Source: Desulfofundulus salinus
Lineage (GTDB): Bacteria; Bacillota; Desulfotomaculia; Desulfotomaculales; Desulfovirgulaceae
Assembly: GCF_003627965.1 (NCBI RefSeq)
Contig: NZ_RBWE01000001.1
Location: forward strand, 2,623,330 to 2,687,329
DNA length: 64,000 nucleotides
Direction of reading: 5' to 3'
In this document: piece after piece, positions 55,183 through 62,824 of the stretch
Numbering within the stretch: the first letter of the stretch is position 1
Layout: the number at the start of each line of letters is the position of its first letter
The notes under the pieces: model-generated
The model's input: the letters and a program-made list of their open reading frames with translations, nothing else
Databases searched by the model: none
Told to the model about the DNA's origin: nothing
Translations under genes and position numbers: made by a program

Positions 55183-56537
55183 CAACCACCATCACCCACC
55201 CTTTCTGACTCGATGACCACCGCATCTGCGGACACCTGCGTAACGCGGCCCTCAATGCTGGCATGAATCGGCACACCCAGAGCGTTGTCCGGTACCTCAG
55301 CCACCACCTGACCGGCTGCCACTCGTTCCCCGGCTTCAACAACCGGTACTGCCGGCACTCCTATATGCTGTCTGAGCATTAACCGCACCTTTTGCGGACG
55401 CACGCTTTCCTCCTGAAGGGGTGCCGGGAGATCATAGCGCAAGAGTCCCAGCCGTGCTACCAGACGCGCCGTAGGTACGCGGCGATATGGCCTCTGGGGA
55501 TGGACACCTCGCAGTTCACCACCGGGCGGCTTGAAACCGCTGCGGGACATTTGACGCTTCAACCACGCATTTACCCGCCTGGGACTGAGACCCATGGGAC
55601 AGGCGAAAACCTCACACAGGCCGCATTCCGAACAAAGCCATGGGGCTCCCCCGGCAACCAGTTCACCGGTCGCATATGCCAGGCCGGCCATATTGCGGTC
55701 CGGCCGCAGGCCGTGGCCCAGCAGATAACGGGGACAGAGTTCTGTACAGTAACCGCAGTGGCAGCACATTCCCCGCGTCAGCCGCAGGTCCACACCAATA
55801 TCCAACTTTTTGCTTAAAACCAGGGGGTGATCGGCTGGCAGGACGATAATCCCGCCGGTGGTTCTCGTAACTACAGCATCCAGGTCCACCAGGCGGCCCA
55901 TCATCGGGCCCCCTTCTATAATTGTAAATGTCTTTATTTGCGGCCCCCCGGCCATGTAGAGCAGGTCTTTAACAGGCGTCCCCACCGGTACCTGAAGGGT
56001 CACCGGCCTTTGTACAGCACCGGTCACAGTAACTATTTTTTCAATTACAGGCCGGCCTTCCATAGCGCGGTTCACATTGAACAGCGTCTCAACGTTATTG
56101 ACCACCACACCAACCTGGATGGGAATTCCTCCCGGAGGGATAACGCGCCCGGTAACTTCATACACCAGTACATGCTCGTCGCCAGCCGGGTAAAAATCAT
56201 CCAGAAAGTGCAATTCCACCGCTGTTTCCGGTTCGTCGGCCAGCGCTTCCCGCAGGGCTGCTGCAGCGGCCCTGTACTTGGCTTTAATCCCTACAGTGGC
56301 CCTGGCGGCACCCGTTGCGCGCATCATGATCTTCAGCCCGCCAATCACTTCGCGAGCAGCACAACGGAGCAATTCCTGGTTGCCGCGTAAGAGAGGCTCA
56401 CACTCAGCGGCGTTGGCAATTACCCACTCCGCACGGCTCGAAGCCTTCATATAGGCGGGAAATCCCGCACCTCCGGCCCCTACTACACCGGACTGCCGCA
56501 ACCGGCTTATGATTTCCTCTCTGCTCCACGCAATCAC
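55182..56537 (-). CDS. pduS: PduS-like RnfC-type flavin/iron-sulfur reductase
   Basis: 451 aa. N-terminal RnfC fold with GVVGAGGAGFPAYMK and NAAECEPLLRGNQELL (NADH/FMN region), a SLBB-like part, two ferredoxin motifs CCHCGYCTELCPRYLLG and CSECGLCEVFACPMGLSP, and a C-terminal biotinyl-like hammerhead. PduS reduces cobalamin for adenosylation by PduO and can pass electrons to PduT. GTG start. Overlaps pduT. Confidence 0.94.
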   Translation of the reverse strand: MIAWSREEIISRLRQSGVVGAGGAGFPAYMKASSRAEWVIANAAECEPLLRGNQELLRCAAREVIGGLKIMMRATGAARATVGIKAKYRAAAAALREALADEPETAVELHFLDDFYPAGDEHVLVYEVTGRVIPPGGIPIQVGVVVNNVETLFNVNRAMEGRPVIEKIVTVTGAVQRPVTLQVPVGTPVKDLLYMAGGPQIKTFTIIEGGPMMGRLVDLDAVVTRTTGGIIVLPADHPLVLSKKLDIGVDLRLTRGMCCHCGYCTELCPRYLLGHGLRPDRNMAGLAYATGELVAGGAPWLCSECGLCEVFACPMGLSPRRVNAWLKRQMSRSGFKPPGGELRGVHPQRPYRRVPTARLVARLGLLRYDLPAPLQEESVRPQKVRLMLRQHIGVPAVPVVEAGERVAAGQVVAEVPDNALGVPIHASIEGRVTQVSADAVVIESERVGDGG

Positions 56538-56556
56538 TGCTCAACCCACCCGCTCT

Positions 56557-57951
56557 TTAAATAATCCGGAAACCATCCACCAGCACGCAGCGGCGTTGGC
56601 GGGTAAAGCTCCTGGCCGAAGTCAGGCCTTCGCCCGTGGGGCCGGCAATGGTAAAAGTACAGTAACCTTCGCCACCGGCACCGATGCCGGCATAACACGG
56701 TGCATTTTTCACAAAAATGGTGGTTTTGACAGCCCGGGCAAATTCTGTCATGTAATCGACATGCTTGGAATGCATGATGGCTGTATGCCGGTTGTTACCT
56801 TCCACCCGCACAGCCAGCTGGATCCCCTCTTCGACGTCACGTACCCGCACGACCGGCAGGACAGGCATCATCTGCTCATGGGTTACAAACGGATGATCCG
56901 GGTCCGTCTCCATGATGACCAGGCGGGTATCGTGACCTATATTAATACCGATTTGTTTCAAGATGTAAGAAGCATCTTTACCCACCAGGTCCGGGTTAAG
57001 CACTGTATGACCGTCCCTTTCCTCGTGGAAAGCCAGCCTGGTCAGAGCATCCACTCCACTTCCCTTTACCAGAATGGCTCCTTCTCGCTGCATCCGGCGG
57101 ATCAGGTCATCAGCCACTTCATCAACCACGATCAGGACTTTCTCGCAGACACAGGGCATGTTGTTATCAAAACTGGCCCCCATAACAATGTCCCGGGCGG
57201 CCCTTTCTATATCGGCTGTGTGGTCTACCAGCACCGGCGGGTTGCCCGCACCGGCCCCGATAGCCTTTTTACCGGAACTCAGGGCTGCCTTTACGACGCC
57301 AGAACCGCCAGTCACGACAAGCATGTTGATTCCCGGATGGTGCATCAACTGCCCCGCTTTTTCCACGGAAGGTTCGCTGAGGCCTACAACCAGACCGGAA
57401 GGACCGCCGGCACGTATGATGGCCTCGTGAAGAATCTCGATGGTCTTCAATGAAGTCTTCTCGGCTGAAGGGTGGGGGGAGAAAACCACTGCATTACCGG
57501 CAGCAATCATCCCGATACTGTTATTGATGATGGTAGCCGCCGGGTTGGTCACCGGGGTAATGGCACCGATTACACCCACCGGAGCCATTTCGACAAGGGT
57601 CAGCCCGTAATCACCGGTATAAGCCGTGGGCTTTAAATCTTCAGTGCCGGGTGTTTTCTGTGCCGCCAGGGTGTTCTTCATAATTTTGTCCTCTACGCGT
57701 CCCCTTCCGGTCTCCTGAACGGCCATTTCAGCCAGGAGCCGGACATTGGCCAGGGCCGCCTCCCGCATGGCCCGCACCAGCTCCTCCCGCCGGGCCAGGT
57801 CCATAAGAGCCAGTTTTTCCTGAGCCCGCCTGGCAGCCTCCACTGCCTCATCCAAACTGGAGAAGGCGCCCTGCACACCTTCTTCTTGCTGGTTCAACTT
57901 CTCTAAAATCTTTTCTACAATAGCGTATATCTCAGCCTGTGCTACCTGCAT
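56557..57951 (-). CDS. pduP: CoA-acylating propionaldehyde dehydrogenase PduP
   Basis: 464 aa. First ~18 residues (AEIYAIVEKILEKL) form the amphipathic helix that targets enzymes into microcompartments. ALDH features: PVGVIGAITPVTNPAATIINNSIGMIAAGNAVVFSPHP, the GAGNPPVLVD region, and the catalytic cysteine in MPCVCEK. Makes propionyl-CoA and NADH from propionaldehyde. AGGGAGG before ATG. Confidence 0.95.
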   Translation of the reverse strand: MQVAQAEIYAIVEKILEKLNQQEEGVQGAFSSLDEAVEAARRAQEKLALMDLARREELVRAMREAALANVRLLAEMAVQETGRGRVEDKIMKNTLAAQKTPGTEDLKPTAYTGDYGLTLVEMAPVGVIGAITPVTNPAATIINNSIGMIAAGNAVVFSPHPSAEKTSLKTIEILHEAIIRAGGPSGLVVGLSEPSVEKAGQLMHHPGINMLVVTGGSGVVKAALSSGKKAIGAGAGNPPVLVDHTADIERAARDIVMGASFDNNMPCVCEKVLIVVDEVADDLIRRMQREGAILVKGSGVDALTRLAFHEERDGHTVLNPDLVGKDASYILKQIGINIGHDTRLVIMETDPDHPFVTHEQMMPVLPVVRVRDVEEGIQLAVRVEGNNRHTAIMHSKHVDYMTEFARAVKTTIFVKNAPCYAGIGAGGEGYCTFTIAGPTGEGLTSARSFTRQRRCVLVDGFRII

Positions 57952-58002
57952 ATTAAAACCTCCCTGTCATGTCTTCCCCAGCTGGCCGGAACCCGTTAAA
58001 CC

Positions 58003-59004
58003 TTACTGGCCTTGGAGCTGATTCCACTTCTCGACCCCGGCCCGGGCCACTTCTATGTCCTGCTCAACGCTCCCGCCACTGATGCCGATAGCCCCCACAA
58101 TGTTGGTTTCCTGGTAAAGCGGGATGCCCCCACCAAAAGGAACAATCCTGCCTCCGTTGGTGGTATTGATGCCGTACAGCGGCCCGCCGGGGGCAGCCAG
58201 CACAGAAAGCTTTTCCGTTTCCATCTTCAAGGCCACTGCCGTATATGCTTTACCTGCAGCAATATCCAGACTGGCCAGCAGGGCGCCGTGCATGCGCTCC
58301 AGCAGCACAGGGTTGCCTGCACCATCAGCCACCACGATCACCATGGGAACCCCAATCTGGTGAGCTTTTTCTTCTGCTGCAGCAGCAATCTGGCGGGCTA
58401 TGTCAAGAGTAATCGTTTCTTTCACATTACCACCCCCTCTTGTTTTTTCCAGGACTCTGGTCATAACCACCTTGACCAGGTGCTCGTGTGCCTCCACTCT
58501 CGCCAGGACAAACAACAGATCTGAAAGGCGATTTAAATACCTGATTACCTCTTCCCTCACGACCTCCCGCCTGGAAAGCCGCACTACCAGCCGTTCTGCC
58601 CGGCGGGTAATAGTCCGGGCCAGGTCAAATGCCGCTTCGGCAGGGACATGTCCGGAAACCGCAAACCCGCGCAAAGCGGGAATACGATCAAGCCCTTCGT
58701 TTATGTCCTCCTCCAGGCGGCTGATCATCTCATCTTCCACGCGGGCCCCCACCGCGGGCACTTCCGGGCGGGCCAGCTCCGAACAAACCACAAAGAGCTC
58801 TTTTTGTACCCTAACGGCAACCTCCTGAACCCACGCACAGCAGGCCAGCGAACGTCCCAGAGCCAGCGCCGCCCCTGCTTCATCCACCGTACCATAAGCG
58901 CTGACCCTCAGGCTGTCCTTGCCCACCCGTATTCCTCCCAGAAGGGATGTTTCTCCCCTGTCGCCGGTCCGGGTATATACCCCGGGTGTACGATTTTTCT
59001 TCAC
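58003..59004 (-). CDS. pduO: PduO-like cob(I)alamin adenosyltransferase fused to GlcG/HbpS domain
   Basis: About 333 aa. Residues ~1-190 are a PduO-type adenosyltransferase: YTRTGDRGETSLLGG, SAYGTVDEAGAALALG, RRAERLVVRL and RYLNRLSDLLFVLAR. Residues ~200-330 are a GlcG/HbpS (DUF336) domain: ITLDIARQIAAAAEEKAHQIGVPMVIVVADGAGNPVLLERM, AYTAVALKM, GGIPL and VGAIGISGG. The enzyme renews adenosylcobalamin for diol dehydratase; the tail domain is reported to bind heme in homologues. GTG start with GGTGG; a GTG 15 bp earlier is possible. Confidence 0.94.
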   Translation of the reverse strand: MKKNRTPGVYTRTGDRGETSLLGGIRVGKDSLRVSAYGTVDEAGAALALGRSLACCAWVQEVAVRVQKELFVVCSELARPEVPAVGARVEDEMISRLEEDINEGLDRIPALRGFAVSGHVPAEAAFDLARTITRRAERLVVRLSRREVVREEVIRYLNRLSDLLFVLARVEAHEHLVKVVMTRVLEKTRGGGNVKETITLDIARQIAAAAEEKAHQIGVPMVIVVADGAGNPVLLERMHGALLASLDIAAGKAYTAVALKMETEKLSVLAAPGGPLYGINTTNGGRIVPFGGGIPLYQETNIVGAIGISGGSVEQDIEVARAGVEKWNQLQGQ

Positions 59005-59032
59005 TGTCCGACCACCCACTTATACCATTTCT

Positions 59033-59311
59033 TCACCGGCTGGTCATTTCCACGGTATCAACAATACCAATAATGGCAGCATCCACCGGTACCAGCGTGT
59101 CAGCACCGTTCACTGTTCGCGAGGCAGGTGATCCCATGACTACCAGGACCGTTTCCCCAACTCCAGCGCCAACGGTATCCACAGCTACAAATTCCTCTAC
59201 CTCTGTTTTTTTACCGGGCTGCAGCGTTTCGACCACCAGAAGCTTGAAGCCGGTCAACCGTTCGTCCTTCCGCGTGGAAACCACCGTACCAATCACCCGT
59301 CCCAAAATCAT
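59033..59311 (-). CDS. pduN: BMC vertex pentamer protein (EutN/CcmL family, PduN)
   Basis: 92 aa: MILGRVIGTVVSTRKDERLTGFKLLVV, FVAVDTVGAGVGETVLVVMGSPASR, and DAAIIGIVDTVEM. Pentamers of this family cap the vertices of the polyhedral shell. Good AGGTGAGCAAGGG ribosome region. Between pduO and the flavoprotein. Confidence 0.95.
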   Translation of the reverse strand: MILGRVIGTVVSTRKDERLTGFKLLVVETLQPGKKTEVEEFVAVDTVGAGVGETVLVVMGSPASRTVNGADTLVPVDAAIIGIVDTVEMTSR

Positions 59312-59363
59312 CCCTTGCTCACCTGCCTCTCTTTAAATCCAGCCCCGGGGTCATGGAACAGGA

Positions 59364-60245
59364 TCACACTTCTTCCACCCGCCAGCCCGCATCCCGGATT
59401 GTATCCCAGGCCAGTGGCGTAACCAGTGCCCCCCTGGGAATCCTGACCACCCCGTTATTGTTTACCAGGGCACCCAGCTCCGTGCGTGTGATAACCATGC
59501 GCTGGCCGGAACGCTGCTCGACTGCCGGCACACTCGATAAAACGGCAGGCAACTGGTAGGGGCTTTCGGGCACGTTTTTACTCCTTAATAGCGGCTGAGG
59601 AGCAATTCCGGAATCAGCCCGCCTTCCAATCATTTCTGCCACCACACTGCCCAATTCCCGGGCCGATACCAGAGTCACCCCGTAACCTGCAATTTTTTCC
59701 AGATTATCTTTCATCGTCTGAACCAGTGCCGGACGACCACGGTTCATTCCCAAACGTGCAAAACCTTCACTGGTGGGGTCTGCCGCATCACTGGCCGCTA
59801 TCACCGGCAGCCCGCGCATTAAGGCATCCACCAGCACCTCCGCTGCCGCCGAGTCCAGCAACATCGAAGCCAGACGGGCTGCAGTGGTCCGTGTGAGTAC
59901 GGGTACCACCACCAGGTCACAAAGCTCGAGAAGCTCTGTATGCCTGCCACGACTGCTTTCGCCCTCAACCAAAACGTCAACAGCCTGCAGTTCTTGCCTC
60001 CACTTCTCGGGATCATGAATAGCCGCCGCCGACCGGGAGAAAAGGATGAAGTACTCCAGCCCCACCCCTCGCTCCCTCTTCAGGCGCGCAAGTTCCTCCA
60101 GAGCAGCCCGCGCACCGATGGTCCCGCCCGTAACCACAACCAGTATCCTGCGATGCCCGGGCAGAGGTGAAACAGGAACCTGTCCCCTGTTCAGGCGGCG
60201 TAACACCTCTTCCACTACGCGATTCACCAGCTCTTCACCGGTCAC
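59364..60245 (-). CDS. Microcompartment-associated flavoprotein-family protein
   Basis: 293 aa. N-terminal amphipathic helix GEELVNRVVEEVLRRLNRG resembles an encapsulation peptide. The core (~residues 30-220) is a Rossmann-like flavoprotein (PF02441-type) fold with ILVVVTGGTIGARAALEELARL, LELCDLVVVPVLTRTTAARLASMLLDSAAAEVLVDALMRGLPVIAASDA. The end includes TRTELGALVNNNGVVRIPRGALVTPLAWD. Known from several BMC loci without a settled function; flavin metabolism for PduS is possible. GTG start with GGGAGG. Confidence 0.75.
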   Translation of the reverse strand: MTGEELVNRVVEEVLRRLNRGQVPVSPLPGHRRILVVVTGGTIGARAALEELARLKRERGVGLEYFILFSRSAAAIHDPEKWRQELQAVDVLVEGESSRGRHTELLELCDLVVVPVLTRTTAARLASMLLDSAAAEVLVDALMRGLPVIAASDAADPTSEGFARLGMNRGRPALVQTMKDNLEKIAGYGVTLVSARELGSVVAEMIGRRADSGIAPQPLLRSKNVPESPYQLPAVLSSVPAVEQRSGQRMVITRTELGALVNNNGVVRIPRGALVTPLAWDTIRDAGWRVEEV

Positions 60246-60260
60246 CTGTTCTCGCCTCCC

Positions 60261-61091
60261 TTAGCCAGCCGGGCAACAAAGGGCAATCCCCAGCGGGGTC
60301 ACCAGCAGAGGTTCCACCGGGCACAGCACGGGGACATCCAGCTGGCGCTGCATCACGTCAACAAATCCATGGAACGAAAAGGCACCGCCGACCAGGTAGA
60401 CAGTGGGTACATCCCACCCCTCGAGGTGGCGCCGTACAATAGCTGCCACCTTCTCCATCACCGGGCGGACCAGCGGGAGGAGCTCCGGCTGCCTGCCGGG
60501 ATCCAGCTTCATAGCTTCAGCTTCACTGAAAGGCAGCCCATAATGCCCGCTGAGCACCAGGGTAAAGTGGGTGCCGCCGGTCGGCTCATCGGCGGTATAT
60601 ACCACTTCACCTTCCTTAAGGATGGAAATGCCCGTCGTACCGCCGCCCACATCCACCACCGCTCCATCCCGTACCCCCAGCACCGCGGATGCTGCAGTAG
60701 GTTCATCGACTACATTCACAACCTGAAGTTCCGCACTTTCAACCACGTACCGGGTAGCTCTCGAGTCCCTGTCTCCGGTTCCTGGTGGTACAGCAGTGGC
60801 CGCTGTCAATAATTCCGCTCCCAGCGTCACGCGCAAGTTCTCCACGAGACGCCGCACAATATTTACGGCACCTGCATAATCCACCACCAGGCCATCCCGC
60901 ACCACCTGTGCCGGTTTCAGTGCCCCGGCCACCGGCTGGCCGGTTTCGTCCACCACCGCCACCACAACATTGGCAGTGCCGAGGTCGACACCCACACGCA
61001 GGCGCCCCTGCCAGGCTTTGAGCGGTTCATCCATACGGGACCTGAAGGTAGCGATTAATTCATTCGCCCGCTCAAACTGTCCCTTAATCAT
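60261..61091 (-). CDS. eutJ: EutJ-like Hsp70-fold protein
   Basis: 276 aa, actin/Hsp70 ATPase fold: VGVDLGTANVVVAVVDETGQPV, VVNVVDEPTAASAVLGV, VVDVGGGTTGISIL and VYLVGGAFSFHGFVDVM. It lacks the peptide-binding domain of DnaK. EutJ is part of ethanolamine microcompartment operons, presumed a chaperone or reactivation factor; here it is in a diol locus. ATG overlaps the pduL stop by 8 bp. Confidence 0.9.
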   Translation of the reverse strand: MIKGQFERANELIATFRSRMDEPLKAWQGRLRVGVDLGTANVVVAVVDETGQPVAGALKPAQVVRDGLVVDYAGAVNIVRRLVENLRVTLGAELLTAATAVPPGTGDRDSRATRYVVESAELQVVNVVDEPTAASAVLGVRDGAVVDVGGGTTGISILKEGEVVYTADEPTGGTHFTLVLSGHYGLPFSEAEAMKLDPGRQPELLPLVRPVMEKVAAIVRRHLEGWDVPTVYLVGGAFSFHGFVDVMQRQLDVPVLCPVEPLLVTPLGIALCCPAG

Positions 61092-61773
61092 CGATGATCA
61101 CCTGTACGTAATCCCCGTTTTTAAGACCGGCCGCGTTGGCTTCATCGGTATCGATATGGATTTCAAGGCGGTATGCGGGTGATACACGTACCAGTACCCG
61201 GTCGAAAACTACCCTTCGCAACCCTTCCGTGCGCACCCGTACCAGTTCCCTGTCTTTGAGCCCCCAACGTTCAGCTACATCGGCAGGCATGTGTATGTGA
61301 CGCCAGGCCAGTATTACACCCTCCTCCAGGTTGATGGCCCCCCTGGGACCAACCAGAACCGCCCCGGGTGTTCCGGAGAGGTCGCCCGAATCCCGGACCG
61401 GAGGGTCAATCCCCAGAAGGTAAGAATCGGTACGGGAGATTTCCACCTGTGTTTGTCCCCTCGGTGGACCCAGGACACGGACGTTCTGAAGCACGCCCCG
61501 CGGCCCGACAACTGTTACACATTCCTTCGCAGCGTACTGGCCGGGTTGCAGTTCCCTGATGGGAGTCAGGCTATACCCGGGGCCGAAAAGTGCCTCGACA
61601 TGCTCCGGTGCCAGATGGACGTGACGCGCTGATACTCCCACCGGCACCCGCAGGATTTCGCGTTCCGCCGCCTGCCGGCGCTGGACCTGCGCCACTACCG
61701 CCCGCACCAGGGCGTGAATTACATCCCCGGGAATTTCCTGCGGCAGCACCGCCGTTGATTGTTTCAGTTCCAA
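61084..61773 (-). CDS. pduL: Phosphate propanoyltransferase PduL
   Basis: 229 aa. A helix near the N-terminus (VIHALVRAVVAQVQRR) may be an encapsulation peptide. Two PduL domains follow: VPVGVSARHVHLAPEHVEALFG with zinc-binding histidines, QTQVEISRTDSYLLGIDPPVRDSGDLSGTPG, and ILAWRHIHMPADVAERWGL. Converts propionyl-CoA plus phosphate to propionyl-phosphate, recycling CoA inside the shell. TTG start with AGGTG upstream. Confidence 0.95.
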   Translation of the reverse strand: MELKQSTAVLPQEIPGDVIHALVRAVVAQVQRRQAAEREILRVPVGVSARHVHLAPEHVEALFGPGYSLTPIRELQPGQYAAKECVTVVGPRGVLQNVRVLGPPRGQTQVEISRTDSYLLGIDPPVRDSGDLSGTPGAVLVGPRGAINLEEGVILAWRHIHMPADVAERWGLKDRELVRVRTEGLRRVVFDRVLVRVSPAYRLEIHIDTDEANAAGLKNGDYVQVIIDD

Positions 61774-61929
61774 GCTGCTTCACCTACCTGTATTTTTTCC
61801 TGTTCCGGGAGTACCGGCGACCCTTGACCAGTTTTATATCGGTTTTTTCCGGTACCGTAATGCAGGCGGAAGAGGTGGGCTTTCCACCTGGACAGGGAGC
61901 AAGGCGCAGCACCGAAAGGGTTTCATGTT
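61774..61929 (-). other. Structured gap between the shell protein gene and pduL
   Basis: 156 bp without a gene. It contains a 6-bp hairpin AGGTGG/CCACCT (61873-61889) and a longer GGTACCGG...CCGGTAC pairing nearer pduL. No T run follows, so these are more likely RNA-processing or stability elements that set shell-protein output. Confidence 0.4.
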
Positions 61930-62424
61930 TCAGTGCCTGCGGCGCCGTTCGCGTCCGCCCCGGCTTTCCCTGTTTCCAGAACCGGGGTTGTTCGTTTTTT
62001 TTTCTTCAGGCTCCGGATTTTCAGTAACGGGCTCTAATTCTGCCGCCTCCGGTGCCCCTTCTTCCCCTCCCGCGGTGTCTGGAGCACCGGCGCCCGACCC
62101 TTCCCCGGAAGCCGGCCCGGGTCCGACGCGGCCAGCACCTCTGGTTGCAGGACTGTTGATCACAGGTTCCACTTCTTGATGGGGACGTGGAATGACATGG
62201 GAAGACACAACCTTACCCACCCGCGAAGCAGCAGCTACACCAGCACTGACAGCAGCCTTTACCGCTCCCACGTCCCCACGAATCTTAACCACCACCATTC
62301 CGCCGCCCTGTGTCAGTTCGTAACCGACCATCTCCACATTAGCGGCTTTAGCCATGGCATCGGCAGCCTCCACAGCCGCTACCAGTCCTACCGTTTCAAT
62401 AAGGCCTAAAGCCTGGGTGGCCAA
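61930..62424 (-). CDS. BMC-H shell protein with long charged C-terminal tail
   Basis: 164 aa. Residues 1-90 are a canonical BMC domain: [59 protein letters not shown] and SSHVIPRPH. This is of the PduA/PduJ hexamer type. About 70 more residues follow, rich in G, P, E, A and R and ending in RRRRH, predicted disordered. PduK also has an extension but a cysteine-rich one; this tail has no cysteine. It might bind cargo or control assembly. Confidence 0.9.
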   Translation of the reverse strand: MATQALGLIETVGLVAAVEAADAMAKAANVEMVGYELTQGGGMVVVKIRGDVGAVKAAVSAGVAAASRVGKVVSSHVIPRPHQEVEPVINSPATRGAGRVGPGPASGEGSGAGAPDTAGGEEGAPEAAELEPVTENPEPEEKKTNNPGSGNRESRGGRERRRRH

Positions 62425-62458
62425 TTTCCGGTCACCTCCTCCTGATTAAAACAATGGC

Positions 62459-62824
62459 TTACATGGTTTTGAAGGGCACCACTTTTACCAGCCGCGCTGC
62501 ATTTGTGCCCACTATCCGTGCTGCTTCCGGCCTTAAATTGAGATGGACGGTGAACACGGGCTGGTGGCGGCGGAGCTTGCGGTGGTGAATTACGGCCTTA
62601 CCCTGGCTGTCCAGACCAATACCTACTTCGAGCGGGGAAATACGAGCTGCCTGGTGGCCCAGTTCTTCAGCATCCCCGTTTCCCTCCTGCACCACCACCG
62701 GCACACCTTCTTCCTCCAGCCCCAGCAATATCTCCCGCTTCAGGGCCTCGGAAACGTTCCGGCCGGGACACATCAAGACCACCGCCGGGCGTTCACCCGT
62801 CCACCTGGCGTAAACAGAACTCAT
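62459..62824 (-). CDS. pduH: Diol dehydratase reactivase small subunit
   Basis: 121 aa. Phrases PAVVLMCPGRNVSEALKREILLGLEEEGVPVVVQ, ARISPLEVGIGLDSQGKAVIHHRKL and PVFTVHLNLRPEAARIVGTNAARLVKVVPF match PduH/DdrB. It pairs with the large subunit to exchange damaged B12 from diol dehydratase. Overlaps pduG by 4 bp. Confidence 0.9.
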   Translation of the reverse strand: MSSVYARWTGERPAVVLMCPGRNVSEALKREILLGLEEEGVPVVVQEGNGDAEELGHQAARISPLEVGIGLDSQGKAVIHHRKLRRHQPVFTVHLNLRPEAARIVGTNAARLVKVVPFKTM

